DNA of 64,000 nucleotides from Oscillospiraceae bacterium (GCA_902790675.1 CADASU010000002.1:186001-250000); one strand, 5' to 3'; positions 34,344 to 43,316 are shown, counted from the first letter of the stretch. Notes: generated from the sequence alone by a model not told the origin. Made by a program: numbers and translations.

Positions 34344-35690
34344 TTAACACACTATGGTATTTGAATCAACAGCTTTCTTGTATGTTCTTCCGAGATAAAT
34401 AGCAATAAGGAACCATGCAACAACAAACACAAATCCTAAGCCACTAGTAAGAAGACGATATGTTGCTGTTCCCAATGTTGAATACAACATATTTACACCA
34501 GCACCGCCCTCTTTGGAAAATCTGGATCCAAAAGTTTCAATCCAAGCTTGTGCTTTAGACTTCGCATCTTTACTCGTAGGTATATACAATTGTTTAAGTG
34601 CTGGTCCACTTAAAGCATAGTTAATAGCTTTAGACGCAATCATCAAGCAGAATAAGAAAGTTAAACTATTAATAGTTAAAAATCCAAATATTGCCAAACC
34701 GAATAAAACAGGAACCATTGACAAAGCAATACCAATACCAAGCTTTTTAGTAATATTACTAATTCCAAGAAGCAAGAACACCAAAGAAACTGTATTTACA
34801 CACGAACTATAAAGACCCAAATACTTTGAAAGTTCTACTCCGCTATACACCTGACTAGCTGACAATTTAAAGTTAAAATCAAAAACAGTAACTATAAATT
34901 CAAAAAAGAAATTAACAGCAAACATTCCAAGCAAATATTTATGAGTAAAAAGTAATTTCAGCCCTTCTGTAAAACCTGTCTTCTCTTTTTTCTTTGAATC
35001 ATCACTACCTTCTTTAACAACTGACTCTAATAAATCATCTGGCGTACTTCTTAAAAAGTATCTTACTAGAAGTGTAACTAGCAAAGTTAAAACTGCAAGA
35101 ACAGCTATAGATATCGCATCTGATTTTACTCCTATACTTATGGGCAATGTAATCAATAACAAAGGAAGGAGAATTCCGCCCAACTGACCAAATGTATATA
35201 TCAAAGGGAACCCATGCTTAGCCGACTCAGACTTAGTAATATCTGTTGCAAACGACCAAAACAACGCAATTATGATTGAACCAAAACTCTCAACAAAAAA
35301 ATACCAAAAATAGCCAAGAACAACAGTTACAATACTAGGCTGGATACTTCCGCTTTGAAAAGCCCAAATAAACAATGAATAGAGCAACATAACAGAACCA
35401 AAATAAATTGGCGGCATTAACGAAAGCAACTTAGACTTCGCCACAAAATCCAAAATTTTGGTATAAATAGCCACAAAAAATATCATACAAATAAGCGAAA
35501 CTGTTTTAGCATAAGGTTGATAAACCGCACCAACCAATGAATTAAACAAAGAATCTTTAAGTGGCCTCATTGACCAATATATTCCAATTAGCATAAAAAA
35601 TATTGAGCCCATACGCACAAATTTTCTAAATTCTCTTTCTTCGAATTTACCAAAATTAAACTTGCATATAGCCATTAAAAACTTTATCAT
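34344..35690 (-). CDS. ATP/ADP translocase-type nucleotide transporter (NTT/TLC family)
   Basis: 448-residue membrane protein with about 11-12 hydrophobic helices. Family marks: YWSMRPLKDSLF near 38-49 (position of the conserved K-D pair in helix 1), ALFWSFATDITKSESAKHGF in the middle third, followed by PLIYTFGQLGGILLP, and the C-terminal segment KQLYIPTSKDAKSKAQAWIE. NTT carriers exchange host ATP for ADP or import nucleotides in Chlamydiae, Rickettsiales and plastids. Some bacterial homologues carry other nucleotides, so ATP/ADP exchange is not proven here. The ATG has GGAGGG about 9 nt upstream. It has its own consensus promoter and a 240-nt leader. Confidence 0.85.
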   Translation of the reverse strand: MIKFLMAICKFNFGKFEEREFRKFVRMGSIFFMLIGIYWSMRPLKDSLFNSLVGAVYQPYAKTVSLICMIFFVAIYTKILDFVAKSKLLSLMPPIYFGSVMLLYSLFIWAFQSGSIQPSIVTVVLGYFWYFFVESFGSIIIALFWSFATDITKSESAKHGFPLIYTFGQLGGILLPLLLITLPISIGVKSDAISIAVLAVLTLLVTLLVRYFLRSTPDDLLESVVKEGSDDSKKKEKTGFTEGLKLLFTHKYLLGMFAVNFFFEFIVTVFDFNFKLSASQVYSGVELSKYLGLYSSCVNTVSLVFLLLGISNITKKLGIGIALSMVPVLFGLAIFGFLTINSLTFLFCLMIASKAINYALSGPALKQLYIPTSKDAKSKAQAWIETFGSRFSKEGGAGVNMLYSTLGTATYRLLTSGLGFVFVVAWFLIAIYLGRTYKKAVDSNTIVC

Positions 35691-36079
35691 TTAATTAACC
35701 CTCCAAAATTATATATTTAATTAAAATATCAACAACACCCAAAATATAAAAACTAACCCCTCCAATCTATTTACATTAAATCAATTTTTAAAGTATTGTT
35801 TCTAATAATAATTATAATATACAAAAAACAATAACGCATTTAAAAAGCACACAAAAATCCGTATGTCTAAATATTAAATACACTCAAAGACAAACAGCAT
35901 TAGCTTAACAAATCTCCTACGTAATTATATCTAATTTACCATAACATGTCAAGATTAAAAGTAAAATTTAAATAAATTATCGCAATTTTTCGCCATATTT
36001 TTCAAACTAACATATACAAAATGTAATAAATTCATAAAATATATTTTATTAAAACTTTATTGAAAAATTTCACCAAAAG
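35691..36079 (-). promoter_or_regulatory. 389-bp gap: promoter and long leader of the nucleotide transporter
   Basis: On the minus strand TTGACA (35947-35952), a 17-nt spacer and TATAAT (35924-35929) form a consensus promoter, giving an untranslated leader of about 230 nt. Within the leader AGGAG precedes an 8-codon ORF (near 35903) and GGAGGGG occurs near 35758; neither has a clear role. The stretch 35953-36079 is plain A+T-rich spacer after the DUF3006 gene. Confidence 0.6.
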
Positions 36080-36295
36080 CTATTTATTAAATAAATTCTC
36101 TTGCATTCGATAATTTTCTTTCTTCTTATTCAAAGTCATATCTATATCAATAAAGCAACCATTATCGTCTATATTTAAAACATCACCTTCATGCACACTA
36201 GAAGGAAGTTTGCTTCTCAATATTTTTACTACTTTGAGATCTTCACTCTCACAAATCGCAAAATTCCCCTCAAATCTATCAATTGAAACATACAT
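36080..36295 (-). CDS. DUF3006 family protein
   Basis: 71-residue protein starting MYVSIDRFEGNFAI and containing LPSSVHEGDVLNID, the DUF3006 pattern of a small beta-barrel-like domain of unknown function. It lies 3 bp after a ComEC-like hydrolase, the neighbour with which DUF3006 is often fused or paired, so the two very likely work together. Confidence 0.85.
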   Translation of the reverse strand: MYVSIDRFEGNFAICESEDLKVVKILRSKLPSSVHEGDVLNIDDNGCFIDIDMTLNKKKENYRMQENLFNK

Positions 36296-36298
36296 GTT

Positions 36299-37201
36299 CT
36301 ATTTCCTTCCTTTCTGAGATTTTATATCAATTTTTTTGCCATCAGTTGAAATCACAATTGTTCCATCACAATCAGTTCTATATATTTTAGCATCCTTTAG
36401 TCTTTTCATAACTTCAGCACTAGGATGATTATATGTATTGTCCTTTCCAACTTCTATAACAAAAATTTTTGCTGCAACAGCATCCAAAAACTTTTTCGTA
36501 TTCGAAGTTTTGCTGCCATGATGGTTTAATTTAAATACATCTGATTTTATCAATTGATTACTATTTAATAAATCTTTTTCAGATTCTTTTTCCATATCTC
36601 CACAAAATAAAAACGACGTATCTTGATATACATATCTGGCTGCAACAGACCAGTCATTAAGTTCAGTATAATTCTTTCCAACAGGTCCTAATATAGTAAG
36701 AGAGCCCTCACCAACTTTATAATGTTTTCCCATTTCTGCTCTATCGACAGATATTTTTTTGTCCTTTATCAATTTCAAAAAATTTTTATAAGTTGATGTT
36801 GTAGGAATCATGTTTTCTGGAATTTCTGGAATTATTATACGATCGATATCAAAATTTTTAGCTACAGTCAAAAATCCCCCAATATGATCTGTATGTGGAT
36901 GTGTTCCAATAAATAAGTCTATTTTTTTTATACCTAATGATTTTAAATATCTAGTAACAACATTGCCCCTGTCTACTTCTCCCGCATCAATTAATACTGA
37001 TTTCCCATGGTCTAATATTAATTCACAATCACCTTGTCCAACATCAATATAATGAATTGAAACATCATCGTTAATCAATAAATTGTTATTGTTAAATTTA
37101 TCTCCAAAATCACCATTAAAATAGTGCCACCCCAAAGACATTCCAGCCGAAAGTAATAAAATAATTATAATATATCTAAACTTAAAGCGGTTTTTTCTCA
37201 A
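36299..37201 (-). CDS. Exported ComEC-like metallo-beta-lactamase-fold hydrolase
   Basis: 300 residues: an N-terminal membrane anchor (about 9-26), then a metallo-beta-lactamase domain with YIDVGQGDCEL, the metal site THPHTDHIGG and a later LNHHGSKTSN. It resembles the C-terminal domain of the competence protein ComEC, without its channel part, and the many stand-alone 'ComEC/Rec2-like' hydrolases of Clostridia, perhaps an extracellular nuclease or phosphodiesterase. Start TTG at 37201 with GGAGG 9 nt upstream. It is flanked by ftsK/spoIIIE upstream and DUF3006 downstream. Confidence 0.85.
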   Translation of the reverse strand: MRKNRFKFRYIIIILLLSAGMSLGWHYFNGDFGDKFNNNNLLINDDVSIHYIDVGQGDCELILDHGKSVLIDAGEVDRGNVVTRYLKSLGIKKIDLFIGTHPHTDHIGGFLTVAKNFDIDRIIIPEIPENMIPTTSTYKNFLKLIKDKKISVDRAEMGKHYKVGEGSLTILGPVGKNYTELNDWSVAARYVYQDTSFLFCGDMEKESEKDLLNSNQLIKSDVFKLNHHGSKTSNTKKFLDAVAAKIFVIEVGKDNTYNHPSAEVMKRLKDAKIYRTDCDGTIVISTDGKKIDIKSQKGRK

Positions 37202-37224
37202 TCCCAGATTCCTCCAAATAAATA

Positions 37225-39594
37225 TTAATTGTTATTACTGCCAAGCTGCATTTCTAAAAATTGCTGTTTAGATATCAAAATTTGCCTCGACTTACTTCCA
37301 CACTGCGGCCCAACTATTCCTCTTTCTTCTAATTCATCCATAATTCTAGCGGCACGCGCATATCCAAGTTTCAATCTGCGCTGTAAAAACGAAGTAGATG
37401 CCTGCTCATTCTCTACAACAACTTCAATAGCAGCAGAAATCATAGGATCCTGATCGTCAAAACCTCCGCCATTACTAGATTGATTTTTAGAGTCAGTTGC
37501 TAAAGACTGCCTATCAATTTCCTCTATAATTTCATTGCTATACTCTACTTGATCATTAGATTTTATAAATTCAACAACCTTTTCAACTTCCTCATCGCTA
37601 ACAAAGCAACCTTGAACCCTAACAGGCTTTTGCTGGTCCATCGGACAATATAACATATCGCCTTTGCCAAGCAATTTTTCAGCTCCAGAAGAATCTATTA
37701 TTGTTCTAGAATCCACTTGAGAAGAAACTGTAAAAGCAATTCTACTTGGAATATTTGCCTTTATAACACCAGTAATTACATCAACTGATGGCCTTTGAGT
37801 TGCAATAACAAGGTGCATGCCCGCAGCACGCGCCATTTGAGCCAATCTGCAAATATAATCTTCAACTTCTCTAGAGGCAGCCATCATAAGATCAGCAAGC
37901 TCGTCTATTATAATAACTATTTGCGGCATATTTAAATATGGCTCACCTTCCGAATTAACTTTTCCCGATTTTACTAATCTATTATAATTTTTTAAATCTC
38001 TAACACCTGTTTCTGCAAATATTTTATATCGATTTAGCATTTCAGTAACTGCCCATCCTAAAGCACCAGCAGCTTTTTTGGGATCAGTAACTACAGGCAC
38101 CAGCAAATGAGGAATGCCATTATATACTCCTAATTCAACTACTTTAGGATCTATCATTAATAATTTAATTTGTTCTGGTGAACTCTTATATAACAAAGAC
38201 ACTATCATGGAATTGATACAAACAGATTTTCCTGAACCAGTCGCTCCTGCAATTAAAATATGTGGCATCTTAGAAATATCAGCTATTTTTACATTACCTG
38301 CAATATCTTTTCCCAAAGCAAAAGAAAGAAAACTTTTTGATTTAGAAAATTCTTCACTAGAAACAATTTCTCTTAAAGAAACCATATCCTTTTTTTTGTT
38401 CGGAACTTCTATTCCAACAGCAGCTTTATTAGGTATGGGAGCTTCTATTCTCACCCCACCTGCTGCCAAATTTAAAGAGATGTCATCAGTAAGATTGGTT
38501 ATTTTACTAATCTTAACTCCAGCAGAAGGCTGCAATTCATATCTTGTAACAGAAGGACCTCTACATATATCGACAATTCTGGTTTCAACGCCAAAACTTT
38601 TTAAAGTATCAACAAGACAGTCTGCATTTGCCCGTAATTCTCCAGAAACATCCACATTATTAGCTGATTTTGATTGATTTAAAAAGTCTAACGAAGGAAA
38701 AACATAATCACTGGTATTTGAAGGTTCACTTAAATTATTACAACGAACAATATTTTTATCTTTAATTTCCATAGATGCTTTTTGAACCAAATTGTCTAAC
38801 TGTACATCAACATTCTTTAACGGCTGTTCTGCATTATTTATAACAACATCATCAGAATTATTTAAAATTTTTTCTGATTTTTTAGTTTTTTTGTGATCAG
38901 TCAAACTTGGCACTCTAAATTTTCTAGATTTTGGCGAAAATTTCGACGAATCTTCAATAGGAATGTCTATATTGAACTTGTTGTTTTTCTTTCTAACTTG
39001 TACTTTTTCTTCAATTTTTCTAACAGGTGTATATACAGTTTTAAAAAAGCCTATTAACGTTGAACCAGTAAATATTAAAAAGAATACAAATATCAATATC
39101 CAGTCTAAAGCAATAGCTGCACTTCTTCCCACAGCATATTCTAATGGAAGTCCAATAGCTCCTCCAATAATTCCTCCCCCACTGCTCAAAACGCCATCAT
39201 TCCATATTTTTACTACACAATCTATTAAAGACATTCCAACATAACTCGGATGAAAGCACACTTGAACTTGAGTACAAATTAATAAAAATAATATAATAAT
39301 TTGCCACAGTTTACCTTTGAAAGATTTAAATGAAAACAAAATCGCTGCAGCCATAATCAATATTCCAACAAAATAAGCTAAAACCCCAAACAATCCTAAA
39401 AAAACATCATGAATTGCTTTCCATAAATTTTGTCCTTGTATAAAGACCAAAAAAAACAGAAACAAACCACTGGCGAAAAGTAACAATATATTTAACTGAC
39501 TAAGTTCTTTGTTCTTAGTCTTTTTAACTGATCTTCTTTTTTTCCTTGTAGCATTTGCTTTTGAAACTAAAGAACTGCTTTTTTTCCTAGCCAT
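37225..39594 (-). CDS. FtsK/SpoIIIE family DNA translocase
   Basis: 789 residues. Four N-terminal membrane helices (about 30-185), a charged linker to about 310, then the RecA-like motor with Walker A GATGSGKS, Walker B VIIIDELADLMM and the ERF-like segment RMAFT-type block 'PSRIAFTVSSQVDSRTI'. A C-terminal gamma winged-helix domain (SFLQRRLKLGYARAARI) recognises KOPS/SRS sequences. In spore formers this protein pumps the chromosome into the forespore and clears DNA from division septa. The ATG at 39594 has GGGAG upstream. Downstream of tepA on the same strand, as in Bacillus. Whether it is SpoIIIE or SftA/FtsK in role cannot be settled. Confidence 0.95.
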   Translation of the reverse strand: MARKKSSSLVSKANATRKKRRSVKKTKNKELSQLNILLLFASGLFLFFLVFIQGQNLWKAIHDVFLGLFGVLAYFVGILIMAAAILFSFKSFKGKLWQIIILFLLICTQVQVCFHPSYVGMSLIDCVVKIWNDGVLSSGGGIIGGAIGLPLEYAVGRSAAIALDWILIFVFFLIFTGSTLIGFFKTVYTPVRKIEEKVQVRKKNNKFNIDIPIEDSSKFSPKSRKFRVPSLTDHKKTKKSEKILNNSDDVVINNAEQPLKNVDVQLDNLVQKASMEIKDKNIVRCNNLSEPSNTSDYVFPSLDFLNQSKSANNVDVSGELRANADCLVDTLKSFGVETRIVDICRGPSVTRYELQPSAGVKISKITNLTDDISLNLAAGGVRIEAPIPNKAAVGIEVPNKKKDMVSLREIVSSEEFSKSKSFLSFALGKDIAGNVKIADISKMPHILIAGATGSGKSVCINSMIVSLLYKSSPEQIKLLMIDPKVVELGVYNGIPHLLVPVVTDPKKAAGALGWAVTEMLNRYKIFAETGVRDLKNYNRLVKSGKVNSEGEPYLNMPQIVIIIDELADLMMAASREVEDYICRLAQMARAAGMHLVIATQRPSVDVITGVIKANIPSRIAFTVSSQVDSRTIIDSSGAEKLLGKGDMLYCPMDQQKPVRVQGCFVSDEEVEKVVEFIKSNDQVEYSNEIIEEIDRQSLATDSKNQSSNGGGFDDQDPMISAAIEVVVENEQASTSFLQRRLKLGYARAARIMDELEERGIVGPQCGSKSRQILISKQQFLEMQLGSNNN

Positions 39595-39646
39595 TTTATC
39601 TCCCACAAATTAAACATTTTTTAAAAACTTATGATATCTAGGAGTA

Positions 39647-39675
39647 ATTATACAATACTTTAATATTAGTTGCAA
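39647..39675 (-). promoter_or_regulatory. Promoter of ftsK/spoIIIE
   Basis: TTGCAA (39670-39675), 17-nt spacer, TATAAT (39647-39652) on the minus strand. Confidence 0.75.
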
Positions 39676-39766
39676 ACGCAAATTAACATTTAATTAAACT
39701 TATCTTATTTAATTAGAATAAAAACAAAAAAATTGGCATAAAATATAGAATTCATTGATTTTTAAA

Positions 39767-40507
39767 TTAAGTTTTAGATTCAATCATACCATATAAAGTA
39801 TTTATAGCGTCTGATATACTACCCACACTGTCTATTAAGCCAATTTTTACAGCCTCACTCCCATCCACAATGCTCCCAATATCTGTAGCAAGCTCATCGG
39901 TATTCATCATTAATTTCAAAAACAAATCTTCTTTTATATTAGAATTTTTAACCACAAATTTAACTATCCTGTTTTGCATCTTTTGAAAATATAAAAAAGA
40001 TTGAGACACTCCTAAAATTGTTCCCGAACTCCTAACAGGATGTATAGTCATACTAGCTGAGGGAACTATGAATGAATGATTAGCGGAAACTGCAAGAGGA
40101 ACCCCAATAGAATGCCCTCCTCCCAAAACAACCGAAACAGTTGGCTTACTTATTCCAGAAACAAGTTCGGCTATTGCCAGCCCCGCTTCAATGTCTCCTC
40201 CAACCGTATTTAATACCAATAAAACGCCCTCTATTTCTTTAGACTGCTCTATTGCAATCAGCGCCGGTATTATTTGCTCGTATTTAGTAGTTTTGGTCTC
40301 GTCTGGCAAAACATAATGACCTTCAATCTGCCCAATTATATTGATACAATATATAGTATGCTTACCATTAGTTGTTACAGCTCCCATATCTACAATTTGT
40401 TTCATCTTATCGTCTGTTATTTCCTGAAACATATTCATTTCATTATAATGGTCTTGCTTGCTCTCTTCATTATCATGAGAAACTTTCCGATTTTTTCTTT
40501 TACCCAT
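39767..40507 (-). CDS. tepA: ClpP-like serine peptidase TepA (YmfB type)
   Basis: 246 residues with the crotonase/ClpP fold. The nucleophile is probably the Ser in GGGHSIGVP, and the His in MTIHPVR completes the dyad; LNTVGGDIEAGLAIAE is the conserved substrate-strand block. There is no signal peptide, though the family is called translocation-enhancing protein. It sits directly upstream of the FtsK/SpoIIIE gene, the same order as in Bacillus, which supports the assignment. AGGAGG precedes the ATG and lies in a hairpin. Confidence 0.9.
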   Translation of the reverse strand: MGKRKNRKVSHDNEESKQDHYNEMNMFQEITDDKMKQIVDMGAVTTNGKHTIYCINIIGQIEGHYVLPDETKTTKYEQIIPALIAIEQSKEIEGVLLVLNTVGGDIEAGLAIAELVSGISKPTVSVVLGGGHSIGVPLAVSANHSFIVPSASMTIHPVRSSGTILGVSQSFLYFQKMQNRIVKFVVKNSNIKEDLFLKLMMNTDELATDIGSIVDGSEAVKIGLIDSVGSISDAINTLYGMIESKT

Positions 40508-40512
40508 AAAAA

Positions 40513-40555
40513 TTACCCTCCTATCATGATTTATTTTATCAAAATAAGGAGGTAA
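40513..40555 (-). promoter_or_regulatory. Hairpin covering the tepA ribosome-binding site
   Basis: On the minus strand TTACCTCCT pairs with AGGAGGGTAA (one bulged G), so the Shine-Dalgarno sequence is in the 3' arm. A T-run follows, so the same structure might instead act as a weak terminator for the upstream LCP gene. Confidence 0.55.
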
Positions 40556-40566
40556 TTATTCAAAAA

Positions 40567-41658
40567 TTAATTATTGTAAATAAATTTATGCAGCTTTTTG
40601 GCATAGTCAGACAGACTATAGCTCCAATACCACGTTCCGTCAATAATTCCGCCCTTAACATTAGGATCATTCGGATCAGGTATTTTATATGTTTCCATAG
40701 TGGGTTTACCAGACATCATAAACGGAATGAATCCTAAAATGTCATTATAGCTCAAAGATGTTTGAACTAAAGGCAAAATTTGCTTAACAAAATTAGGATA
40801 TTCCACAACACTCATACCTTTAACTTTCTCAAGTAATGCACTCATAACTTTTTGCTGTCTTTCAGCGCGCTTAGCTTCACTATCAATCTTTCTTATTCTA
40901 GCATATGCAACTGCTTGAGCCCCATTAAGATGCATAACTTTTGTTCTTCCCTTAAAATAAGGAATTCCCTCAGAGTGTGCTAACTCCTTCGTACTGGCAA
41001 TCAAACCATTAGCAGCCTTAACTTCCTCATTAGCAAGCTCAATATCAACCCCGCCAACAGCATTTATAACACTAACCATTTGAGAAAAATCAACAGTAAC
41101 ATAGTTCATTATATCCATGTTATAGTTCTTATTCAAAGTTCTTACAGCCATCTTAGGGCCTCCGTAGGCATAAGCATGGCATAATTTATCTTTCCCATGG
41201 CCATCTATATTAACTCTGCTGTCCCTTAAAATTGATGTTAGTTTAATTTTTTTGTGAACACCATCCAAAGACAAAATCATAACAGTATCAGATCTTCCAA
41301 CATTCTCATTTGCTCTTTTGTCTAAGCCAAACAAAGCTATGTTAATTACATTATCATTTATTCTATCTGCTGAATCTAGCCCTAAGTCTTGCGGCACTTT
41401 TGCAAAATCATTATCAGTATTCAAGCCACCAAAATAGTAAAAAAATGCTGAAATAGCTCCTACAATAATCAAAGTTAAAATAACTGATATTGTAACAACA
41501 ATTTTGGCTAACTTACGCCTTTTACGCCTAACTGGCCTTCCTCCTTTAGAATATTTTAATTTATGAGCTTTACTTGCCCTCATATATATATCGCTGAATT
41601 TCTCAGAAGTCTGCTCCTGTGACTTTTTATAATGAATATTCCTTTTTTTCTTATTCAT
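40567..41658 (-). CDS. LytR-CpsA-Psr (LCP) family cell-wall glycopolymer ligase
   Basis: 363 residues: basic cytoplasmic N-terminus, one membrane helix (about 52-74) and an extracytoplasmic LCP domain. Conserved pieces: NIALFGLDKR, GRSDTVMILSLD, LTSILRDSRV and the Asp/Arg-rich GGVDIEL and ARIRKIDSEAKRAERQQ segments. LCP enzymes move undecaprenyl-linked polymers such as teichoic acid or capsule onto peptidoglycan. The ATG at 41658 with AAAGGAAA upstream is preferred to upstream starts without ribosome sites. Perhaps attaches the glycan made elsewhere, for example via the GT2 pair; that link is inference. Confidence 0.93.
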   Translation of the reverse strand: MNKKKRNIHYKKSQEQTSEKFSDIYMRASKAHKLKYSKGGRPVRRKRRKLAKIVVTISVILTLIIVGAISAFFYYFGGLNTDNDFAKVPQDLGLDSADRINDNVINIALFGLDKRANENVGRSDTVMILSLDGVHKKIKLTSILRDSRVNIDGHGKDKLCHAYAYGGPKMAVRTLNKNYNMDIMNYVTVDFSQMVSVINAVGGVDIELANEEVKAANGLIASTKELAHSEGIPYFKGRTKVMHLNGAQAVAYARIRKIDSEAKRAERQQKVMSALLEKVKGMSVVEYPNFVKQILPLVQTSLSYNDILGFIPFMMSGKPTMETYKIPDPNDPNVKGGIIDGTWYWSYSLSDYAKKLHKFIYNN

Positions 41659-41725
41659 AAGCAAATAATTTCCTTTCGCTAAACGAACATACATTAAGTC
41701 ATAATTTTTAAATAAAACCTGTATA

Positions 41726-41754
41726 ATTATACTATTTTCTATTATTTTTGTCAA
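41726..41754 (-). promoter_or_regulatory. Consensus promoter of the LCP gene
   Basis: TTGACA (41749-41754), 17-nt spacer, TATAAT (41726-41731) on the minus strand. Confidence 0.88.
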
Positions 41755-41788
41755 TTTATTGTGAATTTGAAATATTTATTTTGAAAAG

Positions 41789-41817
41789 TTGCAAAAATAT
41801 AAAATTAAATATATAAT
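41789..41817 (+). promoter_or_regulatory. Promoter of the aminotransferase gene
   Basis: TTGCAA (41789-41794), 17-nt spacer, TATAAT (41812-41817); a second TATAAT overlaps at 41817-41822. It is divergent from the LCP promoter. Confidence 0.75.
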
Positions 41818-41902
41818 ATAATGGTGAAACTTATAAGGTTTAAATTTTCGTTAAAATTTCATGTAATAATTATACAGTCTGAAAAGGAGAATATATTATA
41901 AA

Positions 41903-43201
41903 ATGTGTTTATACAAAAAAATGAACCAAGCCGAACTTGAAGCAGAACTATCAAAACTAAATAAAGAATATATTAAATTTCAAAATATGCAATTAAATTT
42001 AAACATGTCTAGAGGAAAACCTTGTCCAGATCAGTTAGAACTTTCATCAGATATGATCGAAAAAATAAATTATTCCCAATTGGCTAAAACTGATAGTGGT
42101 ATCGATACAAGAAATTATGGGGAACTAACCGGAATTCCTGAAGCGAAAAAATTGTTTGCTTCAATTTTAAATGTTCCTGACGATATGATAATTGTTGGAG
42201 GCAACTCTAGCTTGAATTTAATGTATAATTACGTTGATATGGCAATGCAATTTGGCCTTTTAGGAAACACTCCATGGAACAAATTAGATAATGTTAAATT
42301 TTTATGCCCTGTCCCTGGATATGACCGACATTTTGCAATATGCGAATTATTTAATATTGAAATGATAAATATAGAAATGACAGAAGACGGGCCAAATATG
42401 AACCAAGTTAAGCAGTTAGCAGAATCCGATCCTAGCGTTAAAGGCATTTGGTGTGTTCCTAAATATTCAAATCCTAGCGGAGTAACATATTCTAGCGACG
42501 TCGTCAAGCAATTTGCAAAATTAAAACCTGCAGCTCATGACTTTAGGATCTTATGGGATAATGCTTACGTTATACATCATCTTTCAGAAGATCATGATTC
42601 ACTATTGAACATTTTTGACGAGTGCAAAAAATTTAATAGTGAAAATATGGTTATTGAATTTTGCTCAACATCTAAAGTAACATTCCCAGGCGCCGGAATT
42701 TCAGCATTAGCTGCATCAAAATCAAATATAAAAGACATAATAAAAATAATGTCAAAACAAACTATAGGCCATGATAAAATCAATCAGCTTAGACACTGTA
42801 TTTTCTTTGATTCCGCTGAAAAATTAAAAAAACATATGGAATCTCACGCAAAAATTTTAAAGCCAAAGTTCGATCTAGTAGTTAACAAGTTAAATGATCA
42901 AATTGCTCCTTTAAATATTGGTAAATGGACTAATCCAAAAGGCGGATATTTTATATCCTTTAACTCACTTGAAGGATGCGGTAAAAGAATATATGAACTA
43001 TGTAAGCAAGCAGGCGTTGTGTTAACAAACATAGGAGCTACTTTTCCATATAGCCAAGATCCTGAAAATAGCAATATTCGCATTGCTCCAACATTTCCCA
43101 GCATTAATGAACTGTCAAAAGCAATGGACGTTTTTTGCTTGTGTGTTAAAATAGCAAGCGTAGAAAAATTTCTATCAAAAACTTCCGGTAAAACCAATTA
43201 A
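41903..43201 (+). CDS. Class Ic aspartate-type aminotransferase (PF12897 family)
   Basis: 432-residue PLP enzyme. LNMSRGKPCPDQLELS near 32-47, NYGELTGIPEAK, VPKYSNPSGV and the cofactor lysine in STSKVTFPGAG are the hallmarks of this branch, once called MocR-like aminotransferase but now grouped as subclass Ic aspartate aminotransferases. It probably interconverts aspartate/2-oxoglutarate and oxaloacetate/glutamate, which would feed the lysC-hom pathway in this window. AAGGAG lies 13 nt before the ATG; the ATG at residue 7 is an alternative start. Single-gene unit. Confidence 0.88.
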   Translation: MCLYKKMNQAELEAELSKLNKEYIKFQNMQLNLNMSRGKPCPDQLELSSDMIEKINYSQLAKTDSGIDTRNYGELTGIPEAKKLFASILNVPDDMIIVGGNSSLNLMYNYVDMAMQFGLLGNTPWNKLDNVKFLCPVPGYDRHFAICELFNIEMINIEMTEDGPNMNQVKQLAESDPSVKGIWCVPKYSNPSGVTYSSDVVKQFAKLKPAAHDFRILWDNAYVIHHLSEDHDSLLNIFDECKKFNSENMVIEFCSTSKVTFPGAGISALAASKSNIKDIIKIMSKQTIGHDKINQLRHCIFFDSAEKLKKHMESHAKILKPKFDLVVNKLNDQIAPLNIGKWTNPKGGYFISFNSLEGCGKRIYELCKQAGVVLTNIGATFPYSQDPENSNIRIAPTFPSINELSKAMDVFCLCVKIASVEKFLSKTSGKTN

Positions 43202-43287
43202 AACAATATGTCTTGTACCGTTTATAAAATAAAATTAATAATACAATTTTATTTTATATTCTAGTGATATGCTTTTTTTGTGTATGT

Positions 43288-43316
43288 TTAACATAACATG
43301 TTATTACATATATAAT
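43288..43316 (+). promoter_or_regulatory. trpS promoter with a perfect 12-bp palindrome in the spacer
   Basis: TTAACA (43288-43293), 17-nt spacer, TATAAT (43311-43316). The spacer starts with ATAACATGTTAT (43293-43304), a perfect inverted repeat placed like a repressor operator. Confidence 0.7.
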
